From the NCBI GenBank assembly GCA_024449915.1, contig JAMZAV010000905.1:148427-212426 (forward strand): a DNA stretch of 64,000 nt, written 5' to 3'. Shown piece by piece: positions 48,601 through 56,467 of the stretch. The DNA comes from Sweltsa coloradensis. Lineage: Eukaryota; Arthropoda; Insecta; Plecoptera; Chloroperlidae. Numbering within the stretch: the stretch's first letter is position 1; every line of letters starts with the position of its first letter. The translations under genes were made by a program, and so were the position numbers. The notes under the pieces were generated by a model. It was given only the letters and a program-made list of their open reading frames with translations. It searched no databases and was not told the DNA's origin.

Positions 48601-51600
48601 GAAAAGCTAAAAAAAGTATCGGCTTTTATGTGGGTTCGGGAGTACATCGAAAGCCTTTTGCTGTTCAAAAGGCCCCACATCCATCGAACCCCCTTTTTTT
48701 TTAGTGTAGTGAGAGGGGGGGCCGGGACCATGAATCTAGGGAAAAGTAAGCCCTGTAGAACCGGCTAGACCGAGAAATCTTTGCATTGTTTTTTCATTTG
48801 TAGGGGGCTACGAATTTGCTATTGCTTTTTACCCTTTTTGGGAAACAGGGCCACTTCTCCGGGTTTTTTGTTATGTGCCCCCGGAAATTGCAGCTTTTGC
48901 TGACATAGCTGTACTTTTTTTGGGTTTATTGTGAGCCCTGTCGGGGGCCCACGGTTATGACGTCAGCTAATGGAACGTGTCTTCCTCAATAATTTTTGAG
49001 TATACCCCAAAATCGTCAAAAGGGAAAAAAAAAACATATTTAAAAAAAAGCACCCTTTAAATACCTTATCCATAAAAAGATTTTAAGGGGATGGCTAGCG
49101 CCCTTGAGAACCCAAAAAGGGATGCTTTAAACCTCAGGCCCCCCTGCTTTCCCCCCTAAAAGGCTGTTTTTTGGGCCGATCAGGGAAAGGGGGGAATTAT
49201 CTGGGTTTAAAACCCTGCGAAAGATCGAAAATAGTCATAAAATTTTTTCCCTTTCCTAATTTGGGGAAAAAATTTCCCAAACGATGCGAGGGATGTCCTG
49301 GGGTCAACCCCGTCCTTTTATTAAACGGCCTTTTAATCTAGCACCATCCTAACCCCCCGTCTTTTTTGCTACCCGAACCCACAGCTAAGCCACTGACCCG
49401 TGCAAGGTTCGACTATGTATCCGCGATTTTAAACCCCAACGATGCGTCTAAAAACTTTTCGCTTACGAGCGTTCATGGGCCTGGGGAACCGCAAACGCAC
49501 GGGTTTGGACTCCCCCGTTTTTGATTCGGGGGGGTTTGGGCAATAAGATCTGTTTTTTCCTGGGGCCCCTCAGTAAAAACCCCCTTTTTCCCAGAACCCC
49601 AATTTTTGGTTTGGGAAGCCTTTTTTTCATAGTGGGGGAGCATTTACATCCTTGCCCAACATGTAATGGGGTTATAACCCCAAATCCCTGCTACTGTCAG
49701 GGGGCCCTATTTACGGTAGCCTAACTGGTTTGGGGAATTCCTCTTTCTTTTTCAACAAGGCTTGTCAAACGGGGCAACGCCCGGCCCGGGGCTACCCCTA
49801 AAAAGGTCCATTCCCCCCCCCGCCCAGGTTTTAAGGGGAAAGTTAGCAGGGAGTGATAAAAACCCTCCCTAGAATAATGGGGTCTACATAAAAACAGGTA
49901 ATAAAAAAACAGGTCAGCCTCTGATTACCCCCCCTCCAACCCCCACATTCAGAGTGACTTTACCCATACCCGCCCCCTGCCCCCAAGCTAGCTGCAATAG
50001 CGCGTTTCCTCCTTGACCCTATTTCCGTATGTAAAATTTAAAAACATCATCACCACAATGTGACCGATGAAACCCGTGTCTAAGGCGCCCAAAAAAACTT
50101 TTCTCCGGCGATCTGTACTGTCAACAGGGGCTCATTAGTATGCCCCTTTTAAAATTTGCTGTCAAACCCTTTTAGGGAATACACTTTTCCCTTGAGGGGT
50201 TGAGGTTACTTCCTGATAGGAGGAAACGTTACAAGGGCTTTCGCGTTAACCCTTTATGTATGGGCATGATGGTCCCTACTGAAAATTTCCCTTTGGCTGC
50301 TGTTTTTTCCGCCCCCTTTTCTATCCGGACCGTTACGCTTTTAAAAGGAAATTTTTCTTCCCCCAAAAACCACAAATCCCACTCCCCCTGCTAGCCTCAT
50401 GGGCCCCCCCCTCCGCGTCCTACCCCTCCTACAAAGTACTCCGTCCACCTGCCAAGCATTTGTCCCCTACCCGGAGTCGAACCCTCGTAATAAGTTTGCC
50501 AAGCAGGCACATGGCCTTTTACCCTGAAAAGGGTTAGTGCCGGGATATGAAAGGTTCGTAGTCCTTTTTTGGGGGCCACAAAAATGTGCGGCGCAGTCCC
50601 TTTCCCCCACCGGGCAACCACCCCCTCCCCCGGGTTTGCGTGTTGGTAGGTTCGGCGTCCATGCCGGCTGGCTCCACGGCCCGCTCGGCTGGGGGGGGGC
50701 GGGAAAGTAGGAAGGGGGTCTTGCAAACCCGCTCGCCCCGAAGCTTTGGTCCCCCCTGCAGCGATCTCCCCCAAGGAAACAACTCTCTTCCCCTTTACCC
50801 GTCGGCGAAAATCGGGGATTTCAGTTGTTGTTGCCCCCCCACCTTTTCGGCCCCGCTGGCCCGTCCGCCCATCTGTGTGTAAACCCCACGATGGCCTGGA
50901 TGTAAGCGGAGATTGGCTCGTCCGGATGCTGCGTACTCGCCTATAGCTCCCGTTGCAGCGCCGCCAATAGTTGCAGCGCCGTACTTTCCCCCTTCAGGCC
51001 GTCCCCGAAAAACCCCGGGCCAGTCGCCGAAGCCCCCAATTTAACTCCCCCCAGCGTAACGCTGCGCCAAGTTAGCGCCACAGGCACGAAAACGCCCCCA
51101 CAGTTTCAGCGTCACTCGCTGCTGACCGGGGGCCCAAACGAAGGGAAATCCCCCCGAAATTTTCGTGGGGTTTTTTGTGTCATGGGAACCCCCAGAACGT
51201 GGGGACCGTAATTTAATGGCGTTTCCCAAACACTAGCCCGATCGGGATTCGGGACCGAGGCCCGGTGTGGAGGCGTCGCCGTCCGCCTGCCAGCCTTTCT
51301 CAAACCTTTCCGCCCAAAAATGGCGGGTCCCCCGGGGTCGTCCCCCTTACAATTGCAACAAAATCCTGCAATAACTGCGGCCCGGGACCCAATGCCGCCA
51401 TCACTTCATGACGTTTCTTTAAAACCTTTTTCCCCCCCTTTAAGGGCATATAACGCCCTCGAATACAACCCGTTCAACAAAACAAACACAAGCGCGAAAA
51501 AAAAAACAAACCCGGGCAGGCCCCCCCCGTGGGAAATGCCAAACCCCAGGGCCGTTGCAACAATGAGGTGGAAAGGGGAAAATGATTACTCAATAAAGAG

Positions 51601-54600
51601 ATAGATAATATAAAATATTTACAACACGGGGTTTTAATTAAACCCTTTAAAACACCAAAAACATAAACAAATCCGTCCTGCCCCTTCAAGGTCTGGATCC
51701 CAACCCCAAAACAAAACGCACCCTTTCCGAAATGAATTCACACATTGGCCCCAAAGCCTCTCAGTTTGCGTCCCCAAGCTAAACTCACCCTCGTCAGAAA
51801 ACGCCCCCTACCACATGGGCTATTTTGGTCATGTTGGGAATCGGGAACCCCGGCCCCCCCCCAACGCATCCCAAAACACCCAATGTTTTGGGGGGCATTG
51901 GGGGGGCACTTTATTTCGATTTCCCTGGGTTGACGTATCAATAATTCGTTTTGGCGACTGGGTTTAGTTTATATTATTTAATAAATAATAGGGGAACCCT
52001 TTGACCGAAACAACAAAAAAAAAGGGTTTTGGGGTAGAATGCTTCCCAAATTTTGGTATCATTGGGGGGGTTTTTACCCTTTCTAAAAAAATATATCGGG
52101 AAATGTACGAGGCTTCCAGAAACGGAAAGTGAAATTTTTTGTCGATGGTCGTCCCAAAATGTCGTCCCTTTTTGTTTAGAGGGGGGGAGGGGGGGGGTCT
52201 CCTGACACACGCATCTGCGGGCCCTCCACGAGGCTTGGACCCCTGCCCCTCCGCTCAGCGAGAAAGACTTGGCAAGCCGCGCGCTCCGAGATGTGTGCAA
52301 CGGGTACTTTAGCCCGAGAGACAGGGAATAAAGAATTATCCCGATATAACTTGACGATCTCCCCGCGCCGTTTCCCGTGGAGGGCTCGGTGGGGTTCAGT
52401 TGGGATTGACCCTGGTGCGGGGGAGTTAAAACCGGGGTTTCAAAACCCCCCTACAAACCCGTAACCACACAGTTTCACCGGTTTTCCTTTATCTGTAGCC
52501 AGGCAGGGTTTTCAAACCCGGGTTTCACTTTATCTGTAGCCCAAAAAAGTTTCACCCGGGTTTCCCTTTATCTTTTACCAAAGGGAGTTTTACGGTTCCT
52601 TTATCTGTAAACCCCAAAAAGTTTTCACCGGTTACTCACCCTGTAAACCCGTCAACAAACCCCACCCGTGTCCCGGGGAAATGCCGGTCATACCACGTGT
52701 GTCACGAAAGTTTTGAACGGGGTTAAACTTGTTTTTAAAATTCCCCTCTTTATACCGGTAACTCTGTTTTCAGTGCGATTGCCCCAAAGGGATCCGTACA
52801 GTTTTTACCGGGGGGAGCTTCGTTTTCTTAAGTCGGCCCACGCGATCTAGGGGATTAATAGTACCCTTTTTATGTTTACTTTACGGTTTTCAGCTAAAAA
52901 CAGACAGGACAGTGGGGCGGGACGGAAAATTTTAAATAGGGCCCAGAATATCTGCCCTCTTGTCGTGGAGTGGATGTGGGTGGCACTTCTTTTCAGGACG
53001 CACCGTTCCTCGTGCGTTGTATGACACTCCCATCTTATGCATTTCCTTTCTTTGCACAAAATTATCTCTCAATAAAACAATTTTAAGGAAATATTGTTAT
53101 ACTACTCAAGTAAACTAATAATTCTGTTACACATTAGAGGAAATAGTTTTCACAATGTAAACGCTACGTGGTGGCTACATGGTGCAAGGCGGCAGCATCC
53201 GTGCCGAGCGCCGCCCTGGCAAGGTGCCTATCACCTCTCCCTCCACGTCAACTAGACGTCAAGAACACTTCAACCGAAAGAAATACTTGAAATAAATTAT
53301 TATGTAGTAGCTGGTCTATGCACGTTTAAAAATAGTTGGCAACGGTAGCGGAGTTAGCGGTCGGGTAACGATAACATGCGAGTGACTAGCCTAGCGAGCG
53401 TGGAGGGCGAGCTCTCTGCCTCACGTGGGACTTGTTGGGCAGGTCACTGGTTCGATACCAGACGCCGGTATCTTTGGATAATGGTTTCTCTCAATGATTT
53501 CCCTCTGTTAAACGGTGAATCCAAGTCCAGAAAGATTCTTGTGACCACAGCCGTCTGGGTGTAGACTAAATGAACCCAAACCATCTTGTTAGTTACCTGA
53601 AGCTGAAGAAGGGCAGTTTGTTTCAAAAGAATAGTTGAAAGTTTGGCACAGCTATCGAGGGTGAAAATATTGTCGCCCACGCACACGTAGCTAGGTTGCA
53701 TGTTAGGTGCGTGTGTGATTCTTCCTTCCATATTAGTCATGTGACCTAACTTGTCACTAACCTACAGGACAAGAATAGAGTTTGCTGGTATTGTTCTAAC
53801 GCTCAAGTCTCCTGCGCAGGTCGGCGGAGGTCAGTGATTGCAACGAGACGGCAGTGGAGGCAATCTCGGACCGTCTGGCTGAGGTGACTGGCTTGGCTGA
53901 GGAGCTGGACGCTGCTCTGTGTGGAGCTCAACACGAGCCCGGGAGTCCGGTGTCTCCAAACATCAAGAAGATCCTGGATGGGACAGCCTCCACCACCCCC
54001 GAGGTTTGTAAACACTCTAACCACCACCCTCACCACTTGCCGCCTCCACCACCCCCGAGGTTTGTAAACACTCTAACCACCACCCTCACCACTTGCCGCC
54101 CCCGCCACACTCCAACAAGAAGACGGACTCGGATCCAAGCATGCAGTGATTGAACTTGTTACATTCCCTGAAATGAACCTCATTAGTGTAGAAGCCAGAC
54201 AACTTTCAGGACTTACCCAGTGTCGAGTCCTGTGAAATGTAATGTGTGCAAGCATCGTCGTGCTAACCCTTGTTGAACCCGCCTTCGACTAGTGTAAAGT
54301 CCACTTCGCGGCGTACGAAGAGCACGCTCTTGCTCGACTCTGAAACTTGAAAATATAACACTATTGTTTTCCTGTTATTGTTGTTGTTGTCGTTGGCTCG
54401 CGGATCTCTCTGCTACCGTCTTCTCATCCAGTCGATGAGTGGGAACTGTAAGGGTAAACATGAAGTTGACGTGATGTTATGTATCTTCCTCGCCACTAGC
54501 ATTGTGTCAATAACATAACCATTGCCATTGAAACATCGCCACCTAAACAACTAATTTGTCCAATTGATATTTTCATTTGTCTGTCTTGCTGTTCAGAGTT

Positions 54601-54972
54601 TTTGTAACCTTATGATTGCAAAAGAAGTGATCTGGTTCAATATTATGATATTGAACAAGATGACCTTTTTGTATGGGGGCAAACAAGTACAAATACTACA
54701 CTGGAAGTATGTATGGTGGATATGGTACAGAGCAGATTCGTGAGGGGCCGTCTTGTGTATAATGTGTACACGTGATGTCATGCAGGACTGGTACTCGAGC
54801 TTGAAGACGTCCTCGAAGTCCTCTGCGGAGGACAGCAAGTCCGAGGACGAGTTCGTGACGGCCTCCGAGTGCACGTGCACCCCGCCGTCGAGGTCCTCGT
54901 CGTTCCACACGGCGTCCGAGTGTGGAGGCGCCGCCTCTCCGTGGTGGGAGCCGGACCCGGACAACCACGCAG
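33451..54972 (+). CDS. SESTD1: SESTD1-like protein: SEC14 domain plus spectrin-type repeats (13 exons)
   Basis: The exons are 33451-33631 (ATG at 33462), 33986-34181, 34893-35006, 35449-35626, 36562-36701, 37149-37358, 38991-39182, 40858-40972, 41507-41871, 44183 to about 44340, 44696-44895, 53820-54003 and 54786-54972. The first nine and the last three join in matching phases. The protein aligns along its length with vertebrate SESTD1: SEC14 lipid-binding fold (about residues 1-165, exons 1-4), then spectrin-like three-helix repeats including EEDAAQA/EQDAAQA-type and YDYGGQLL motifs. SESTD1 of vertebrates binds phosphoinositides and scaffolds TRPC4/5 channels and Dact1; function here is by family. 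The reading start coincides with the SESTD1 start (MAAAAMLGVL). The exon 10 end is unclear because the sequence looks damaged. The protein extends past the vertebrate C-terminus with a Ser/Glu-rich tail (exon 13). Confidence 0.9.
33986..34181 (+). CDS. SESTD1: SESTD1-like exon 2: SEC14 core
   Basis: The acceptor is GTTCCCCAG and the donor is GGGGAG/GTACGT. It encodes SQETRRNGLTVIVDAQRGAW, then LLMVRPDAFWDKQRVDNCAR. The Gly-Leu-Thr-Val-Ile-Val-Asp strand and the Pro-Asp-x-Phe-Trp-Asp-Lys motif are hallmarks of SESTD1/Trio-type SEC14 domains. Diverged copies of the last 35 bases follow in the intron. Confidence 0.95.
34200..34385 (+). repeat. Decayed tandem copies of the exon 2 end
   Basis: The exon end (AACTGTGCCCGATCGCACAA, then GGGGGAG and donor) recurs as AACTGTGCTCGCTCGCGCAA at about 34250-34284 and more weakly near 34340-34379. 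The donors are lost. Confidence 0.7.
34893..35006 (+). CDS. SESTD1: SESTD1-like exon 3: end of the SEC14 domain
   Basis: The acceptor is CTGTTGCAG and the donor is AGGATA/GTGAGT; both ends are phase 0 and there are 38 codons. It encodes PLYIPISRLHKYAASSQLPA, then ELGGHWPYNPHQWI, matching the Leu-x-x-(Asp/Glu)-(Phe/Leu)-Gly-Gly and Tyr-x-(His/Pro)-x-x-Trp end of SEC14 domains. Confidence 0.95.
35449..35626 (+). CDS. SESTD1: SESTD1-like exon 4: helical linker after SEC14
   Basis: The acceptor is CCTGTTTCAG and the donor is GGCGG/GTAGGT (phase 1 out). It encodes YVETFLKDAEGSVSDLEKL, then FEATTQLTHKVFQA, an amphipathic helical region corresponding to the segment between SEC14 and the first spectrin repeat of SESTD1. 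Confidence 0.93.
36562..36701 (+). CDS. SESTD1: SESTD1-like exon 5: start of spectrin repeat 1
   Basis: The acceptor is TTCTTCCAG and the donor is AAACAA/GTGAGT. It encodes GKELLQQIELGFLDGQRRGA, then DSRDKIDRLLEIINVKQ, aligning with the GHELLSELQQR region of vertebrate SESTD1. Confidence 0.94.
37149..37358 (+). CDS. SESTD1: SESTD1-like exon 6: spectrin repeat 1
   Basis: The acceptor is GCCGACAG and the donor is TGCAGG/GTACGT; 70 codons, phase 0 at both ends. It encodes IQIEEAWLSMEKQFVDAREV, then VTNWILGTAETLL and EKLELQCR. Its 3' end is tandemly duplicated: a second perfect donor closes an 87-nt in-frame extension at 37445, and a decayed third copy follows near 37541-37580. Confidence 0.94.
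37323..37580 (+). repeat. Tandem triplication across the exon 6 5' splice site
   Basis: GAGCTGCAGTGCAGGGTACG with flanks occurs at 37341-37370 and again 87 nt later with an identical donor. A third, decayed copy (GAGCTGCAGTGTACAGTA) lies near 37563-37580. Confidence 0.93.
37359..37445 (+). CDS. SESTD1: Possible alternative 87-nt extension of exon 6
   Basis: The interval between the two identical TGCAGG/GTACGT donors is 87 nt, a multiple of three, with no stop. Use of the second donor would insert 29 residues ending RQEYGQLELQCR, a near copy of RQEHEKLELQCR. It is inferred to be usable; whether it is spliced is unknown. Confidence 0.35.
38374..38793 (+). mobile_element. 5S rRNA-derived SINE, copy 2
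   Basis: Same family as 15890-16272, in intron 6 of the SESTD1-like gene. The 5S-like head (GAACACCGAAGTTAAGCAG, GTGGGTGACCGCT) is preceded by AGCCAGCAGTTTAGCCGAGC. The body includes TTTCGGATGGGACGTTAAGC and the 3' end is (ATTCAATCAATC)-type. About 85-90 percent identical to copy 1 by eye. Confidence 0.88.
38991..39182 (+). CDS. SESTD1: SESTD1-like exon 7: spectrin-type helices
   Basis: The acceptor is CGTCTTCAG and the donor is TCAGAG/GTTAGT; 64 codons, phase 0/0. It encodes ETYGHYAELLHKIDSLPQ, then NVLITSLRFFRLVSE. Its 3' end and donor are repeated downstream at 39261 and 39430, where the frame hits a stop. Confidence 0.94.
39176..39460 (+). repeat. Tandem repeat across the exon 7 5' splice site
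   Basis: GTGTCAGAGGTTAGTGCTGG is present at 39176, 39255 and 39424, with partial copies (GTTGGTGCTGGTAGTTGGCA) between. The unit is about 79 bp. The array resumes at 40371 beyond the hAT insertion. Confidence 0.95.
39462..40370. mobile_element. 909-bp hAT-type element with perfect 8-bp target-site duplication
   Basis: The left terminus CAGTGGTGTAGTG and inverted right terminus CAGTGGTGTAGTGG are flanked on both sides by CTGCGGTG (39454-39461 and 40371-40378). 8-bp duplications and CAGTGG ends define hAT. There is no long ORF, so it is non-autonomous. It interrupts the exon-7 donor repeat in intron 7. Confidence 0.88.
40858..40972 (+). CDS. SESTD1: SESTD1-like exon 8
   Basis: The acceptor is TTGTTTCAG and the donor is AATATAG/GTAGGT. 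It encodes YFDRTSEVFETLVKRNTV, then ETTLHQLQESQVNI, an amphipathic helix pair; phase 1 out joins exon 9 to make Asp. Confidence 0.93.
41507..41871 (+). CDS. SESTD1: SESTD1-like exon 9: most conserved spectrin repeat
   Basis: The acceptor is GTCTTGCAG and the donor is GCCAAG/GTGAGG. It encodes 121 codons including FLEQEVLREGERLADILSM, QVTHVFAYEQDAAQAAQWL and LLKTHIRLG-like VMLKTHLHVG. The Glu-x-Asp-Ala-Ala-Gln-Ala-x-x-Trp-Leu block is nearly identical to vertebrate SESTD1 and fixes the family assignment. Confidence 0.97.
42642..44025. mobile_element. 1.38-kb foldback element (near-perfect palindrome)
   Basis: The ends TAATCCTGTCAAATAAG are inverted at 44009-44025. The two arms of roughly 650 bp match nearly base for base around a centre at about 43330 (for example GCCGCCATATTGG against CCAATATGGCGGC). 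The possible flanking duplication is CTA. It lies in intron 9 of the SESTD1-like gene. No coding potential. Confidence 0.88.
44183..44340 (+). CDS. SESTD1: SESTD1-like exon 10 (3' boundary unresolved)
   Basis: The acceptor is GGTTTACAG at 44181-44182. It encodes GTYDYGGQLLTASLALRQSC, then LWHSWKRLQTIGQEQMTR, matching the STYDYGRQLL and VWKQF region of SESTD1. After about 44333 no good in-phase donor exists. Residues resembling the continuation (VAFEEER) appear in another frame near 44375-44392, as if bases were lost or gained. The end given is approximate. Confidence 0.85.
44696..44895 (+). CDS. SESTD1: SESTD1-like exon 11: helical, last spectrin-type repeat
   Basis: The acceptor is TGTTTCCAG and the donor is GAGGG/GTGAGT (phase 2 out). 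It encodes HCKQLRALIGAVKAMVATED, then RERLLLEVGRMVRLG. The exon end is repeated at about 44940-45040, 45100-45190 and 45236-45345 with varying damage; the last copy has GCTGAG instead of GGTGAG at the donor. Confidence 0.88.
44900..45345 (+). repeat. Degraded tandem copies of the exon 11 end
   Basis: GGACTAGGCTGAGAGAACCA recurs at about 45006 and 45284, with a damaged version near 45150. The last copy is close to the exon but has lost the GT donor. The middle copies show inflated homopolymers. Confidence 0.85.
45433..45797 (-). repeat. LTR (3' LTR of the minus-strand element)
   Basis: Shares ACTCAA(A/T)AAAGAGAT, TACAAC(A)GGGTTTTAAT and ACGCCCCCTACC with the second LTR. The LTRs differ mainly by indels in homopolymers. 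Confidence 0.8.
51537..51897 (-). repeat. LTR (5' LTR of the minus-strand element)
   Basis: Direct copy of 45433-45797. A usual tRNA-complementary primer-binding site was not recognised on its inner side (minus TTTCCCACGGGG). Confidence 0.78.
52430..52660. repeat. Degraded 45-60 bp tandem repeat
   Basis: About five copies of AGTTTCACCGGTTTTCCTTT and ATCTGTAGCC with frequent indels. Confidence 0.75.
53335..53580 (+). repeat. tRNA-derived SINE
   Basis: A head with TAGCGGTCGGGTAACG (A-box-like) and CACTGGTTCGATACCAG (B-box) is followed by ATGGTTTCTCTCAATGATTT. It lies in the intron before exon 12. Confidence 0.6.
53820..54003 (+). CDS. SESTD1: SESTD1-like exon 12
   Basis: The acceptor is CCTGCGCAG and the donor is CCCGAG/GTTTGT. 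One leading base completes Gly from exon 11; 61 codons include VSDCNETAVEAISDRLAEV, then SPVSPNIKKILDGTAS. The position matches the final helices of vertebrate SESTD1. A 56-bp direct duplication of the exon end plus donor follows (second GAG/GTTTGT after 54059). Confidence 0.9.
53985..54100 (+). repeat. 56-bp tandem duplication across the exon 12 5' splice site
   Basis: CCTCCACCACCCCCGAGGTT through CCACTTGCCG is repeated exactly, giving two GAG/GTTTGT donors 56 nt apart (54003 and 54059). 56 is not a multiple of three. Confidence 0.97.
54786..54972 (+). CDS. SESTD1: SESTD1-like exon 13: Ser/Glu-rich tail
   Basis: The acceptor is TCATGCAG and entry is phase 0. It encodes DWYSSLKTSSKSSAEDSKSE, then TPPSRSSSFHTASECGG. 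The proposed donor GCAG/GTGGGT leaves phase 1, which does not fit the next exon in its most protein-like frame. The donor segment is itself duplicated at 55062-55085. This lies beyond the end of vertebrate SESTD1. Confidence 0.75.
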
Positions 54973-55085
54973 GTGGGTGGGGCACATACACACACACACG
55001 CACACGCAACACGCACACACACAGGAGCAGCGCGCCAAGCGGCAGGAGGTGGCACCGGTCGTCCGGACAACCACGCAGGTGGGTG
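54957..55085 (+). repeat. Duplicated splice-donor segment flanking a CA repeat
   Basis: GGACAACCACGCAGGTGGGT is present at 54959-54978 and 55065-55084, once at the end of exon 13 and once at the end of putative exon 14. CA repeats lie at 54985-55022 and 55098-55130. Confidence 0.92.
55025..55078 (+). CDS. Possible linker exon 14
   Basis: The acceptor is CACACACAG and the donor is ACGCAG/GTGGGT; 18 codons, phase 0/0, encoding EQRAKRQEVAPVVRTTTQ, which flows into VTTRLVVHEV of the next exon. The intron before it would be 52 nt and is almost entirely a CA repeat. The phase conflict with exon 13 is unresolved. Confidence 0.45.
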
Positions 55086-55098
55086 GCTACCGTGGCAT

Positions 55099-55132
<34 letters not shown>

Positions 55133-55409
55133 ATAGGTGGTGTGGAAACCGCTATCTCCCCCCTCTAAAGGCTAAAGGAGTAACCTCCGCCAGCAGTGTT
55201 CAAACTTGAGGGTATTCCGTATTTGAACATCTTTTCATATTGTTGATGCACAGTTGACAGCAGAACTTATGCATTAGGATCCGGCTCCTGCCATCTTGAT
55301 AATTATATTGCCAATCTGACTAACTAAGCAAAGTTAATTCACTTTCCAAGAGATGGCCACTCACTTGGGGCAAATAGCAAGAAAGGAAGTGAGTGGGTGA
55401 GTGGAGACA

Positions 55410-55481
55410 TTATCTATCTCTATCTCCCTCTCTCTCTCTCTCTCTCTCTTCTCTCCTCTCTTCTCTCTCCCCCTCTCTCTC

Positions 55482-55523
<42 letters not shown>

Positions 55524-55545
55524 CTCTATCTCCCTCTCTCTCTTG
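55410..55545. repeat. (CT)n microsatellite
   Basis: Long CTCTCT tract with TCTCC interruptions. Another CT tract occurs at 61065-61095. Confidence 0.97.
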
Positions 55546-56253
55546 ATGAAAATAACTTGAATGTACTGGGCCGTCCTAGACGTGTTACTGATCACACGTA
55601 ACGACGTAACATCACCACCCTCGGTTGCTTTGTTTATTCGCTCGGCCAAAGTTCTTGCACGCTTGAGAGTTATCTAAAATGAGCGGAACAACTAAACGAA
55701 ATATTATATAGGTTGCCAATCTTGATTTCAGTACAGAACAAAATATGTTGCCTCTAACATAGAAACACGCGAAACAAAAACATACATGGGCTATGATTAG
55801 CCTTGGAAGTATTCCCGAAAATGAACTACAGATCAAACTTATACATTTTATTATCAACACTTATTACACACACTTTCAATTAATAATGAAACTAAATCTG
55901 GAAAGGCAGCCATATAGATGGAAATAAGCTAACGCTAGCCTGACTACACGACCTTCAATTTATTTAATTCGAAAAAAAGTTAACTATGCTATCAAATTTT
56001 TTCATTTCAAGAATCCCTGATCATAGAAAATGTGTCTGTAGTAAGTTTTGTTAAAAAGTTGGATAGTTAAATCTTCAACAACTTCTTATTTCTGTTGGAA
56101 TTGTGCGACACACCGTTGAATGCTTCAATAAGACACCAAATACAAACTAAAACTTGTTCAATTGGTTGTAAATGAAAGGTACCCAATAAGGTATGCAAAG
56201 CAAGGAGGATGAGATATCATCTTGTTTACTGACACGTAGCCTACTCCTTCCAG

Positions 56254-56467
56254 GTGACCACCCGACTCGTGGTCCACGAGGTGACAGAGACCACCCAACT
56301 GAGGCTCTCGCACAACCCCTCGCTGGGCGTGACGTCATTCCACCTCACCTCGGACGTAACGCGGGTGGGGGATTCCCCCGAGGCCGCCAAGGCCACGGTC
56401 CGCCCCTTCTTCCGAGAGCGAGCGACCCCTCTCGACAGACGAAGAGTTGCTCGCGCAGCTCACGGAG
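56254..56467 (+). CDS. Linker exon 15 with an apparent one-base frameshift
   Basis: The acceptor is CCTTCCAG and the donor is CACGGAG/GTAAGC. The first part reads VTTRLVVHEVTETTQLRLSH, then GVTSFHLTSDVTR in phase 0. The last part reads sensibly only one frame over (SERPLSTDEELLAQLTE). The exon is 214 nt (3n+1), so one extra base, most simply in the C run at 56403-56406, separates two coherent halves. It could be a sequencing error or a broken allele. It lies between the SESTD1-like and CCDC141-like parts. Confidence 0.6.

Larger units (their letters stand above)
45433..51897 (-). mobile_element. LTR retrotransposon (Ty3/Gypsy-like), heavily frameshifted
   Basis: Direct repeats of about 365 bp at 45433-45797 and 51537-51897, both opening TGCCA and closing in CA on the plus strand. 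On the minus strand a purine-rich tract (AGGGGGGGG) abuts the 3' LTR at about 45798-45810. Minus-strand frames give, in order, reverse-transcriptase-like pieces near 49.0 kb (DDFGVYSK, NPKKVQL), an RNase H start near 48.6 kb, and integrase near 47.4-47.7 kb (GYIRGCEMCQK zinc-binding piece; DLMGALPDYS and FTKW). Pol order RT-RH-IN indicates Ty3/Gypsy. No intact ORF survives. A 5-bp target duplication was not found. Confidence 0.75.
44341..53000. other. Block of apparently unpolished sequence
   Basis: C and G runs of 5-10 bases and A/T runs are very dense. Duplicate segments differ mostly by homopolymer length, and the retroelement reading frame breaks every few dozen codons. It begins at the unresolved end of exon 10, with a better-looking island at about 44620-44930, and fades out near 53 kb. 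Confidence 0.6.

Noticed and set aside
46170..51304. Numerous ORFs of 60-170 residues as cellular genes
   Set aside because: Short frames within the frameshifted LTR element and low-quality block; homology where seen is to retroelement pol on the minus strand.
54753..55209. Overlapping His/Thr-rich and Val-Cys-rich ORFs on both strands
   Set aside because: Outside the SESTD1-like exons these are CA-repeat translations.
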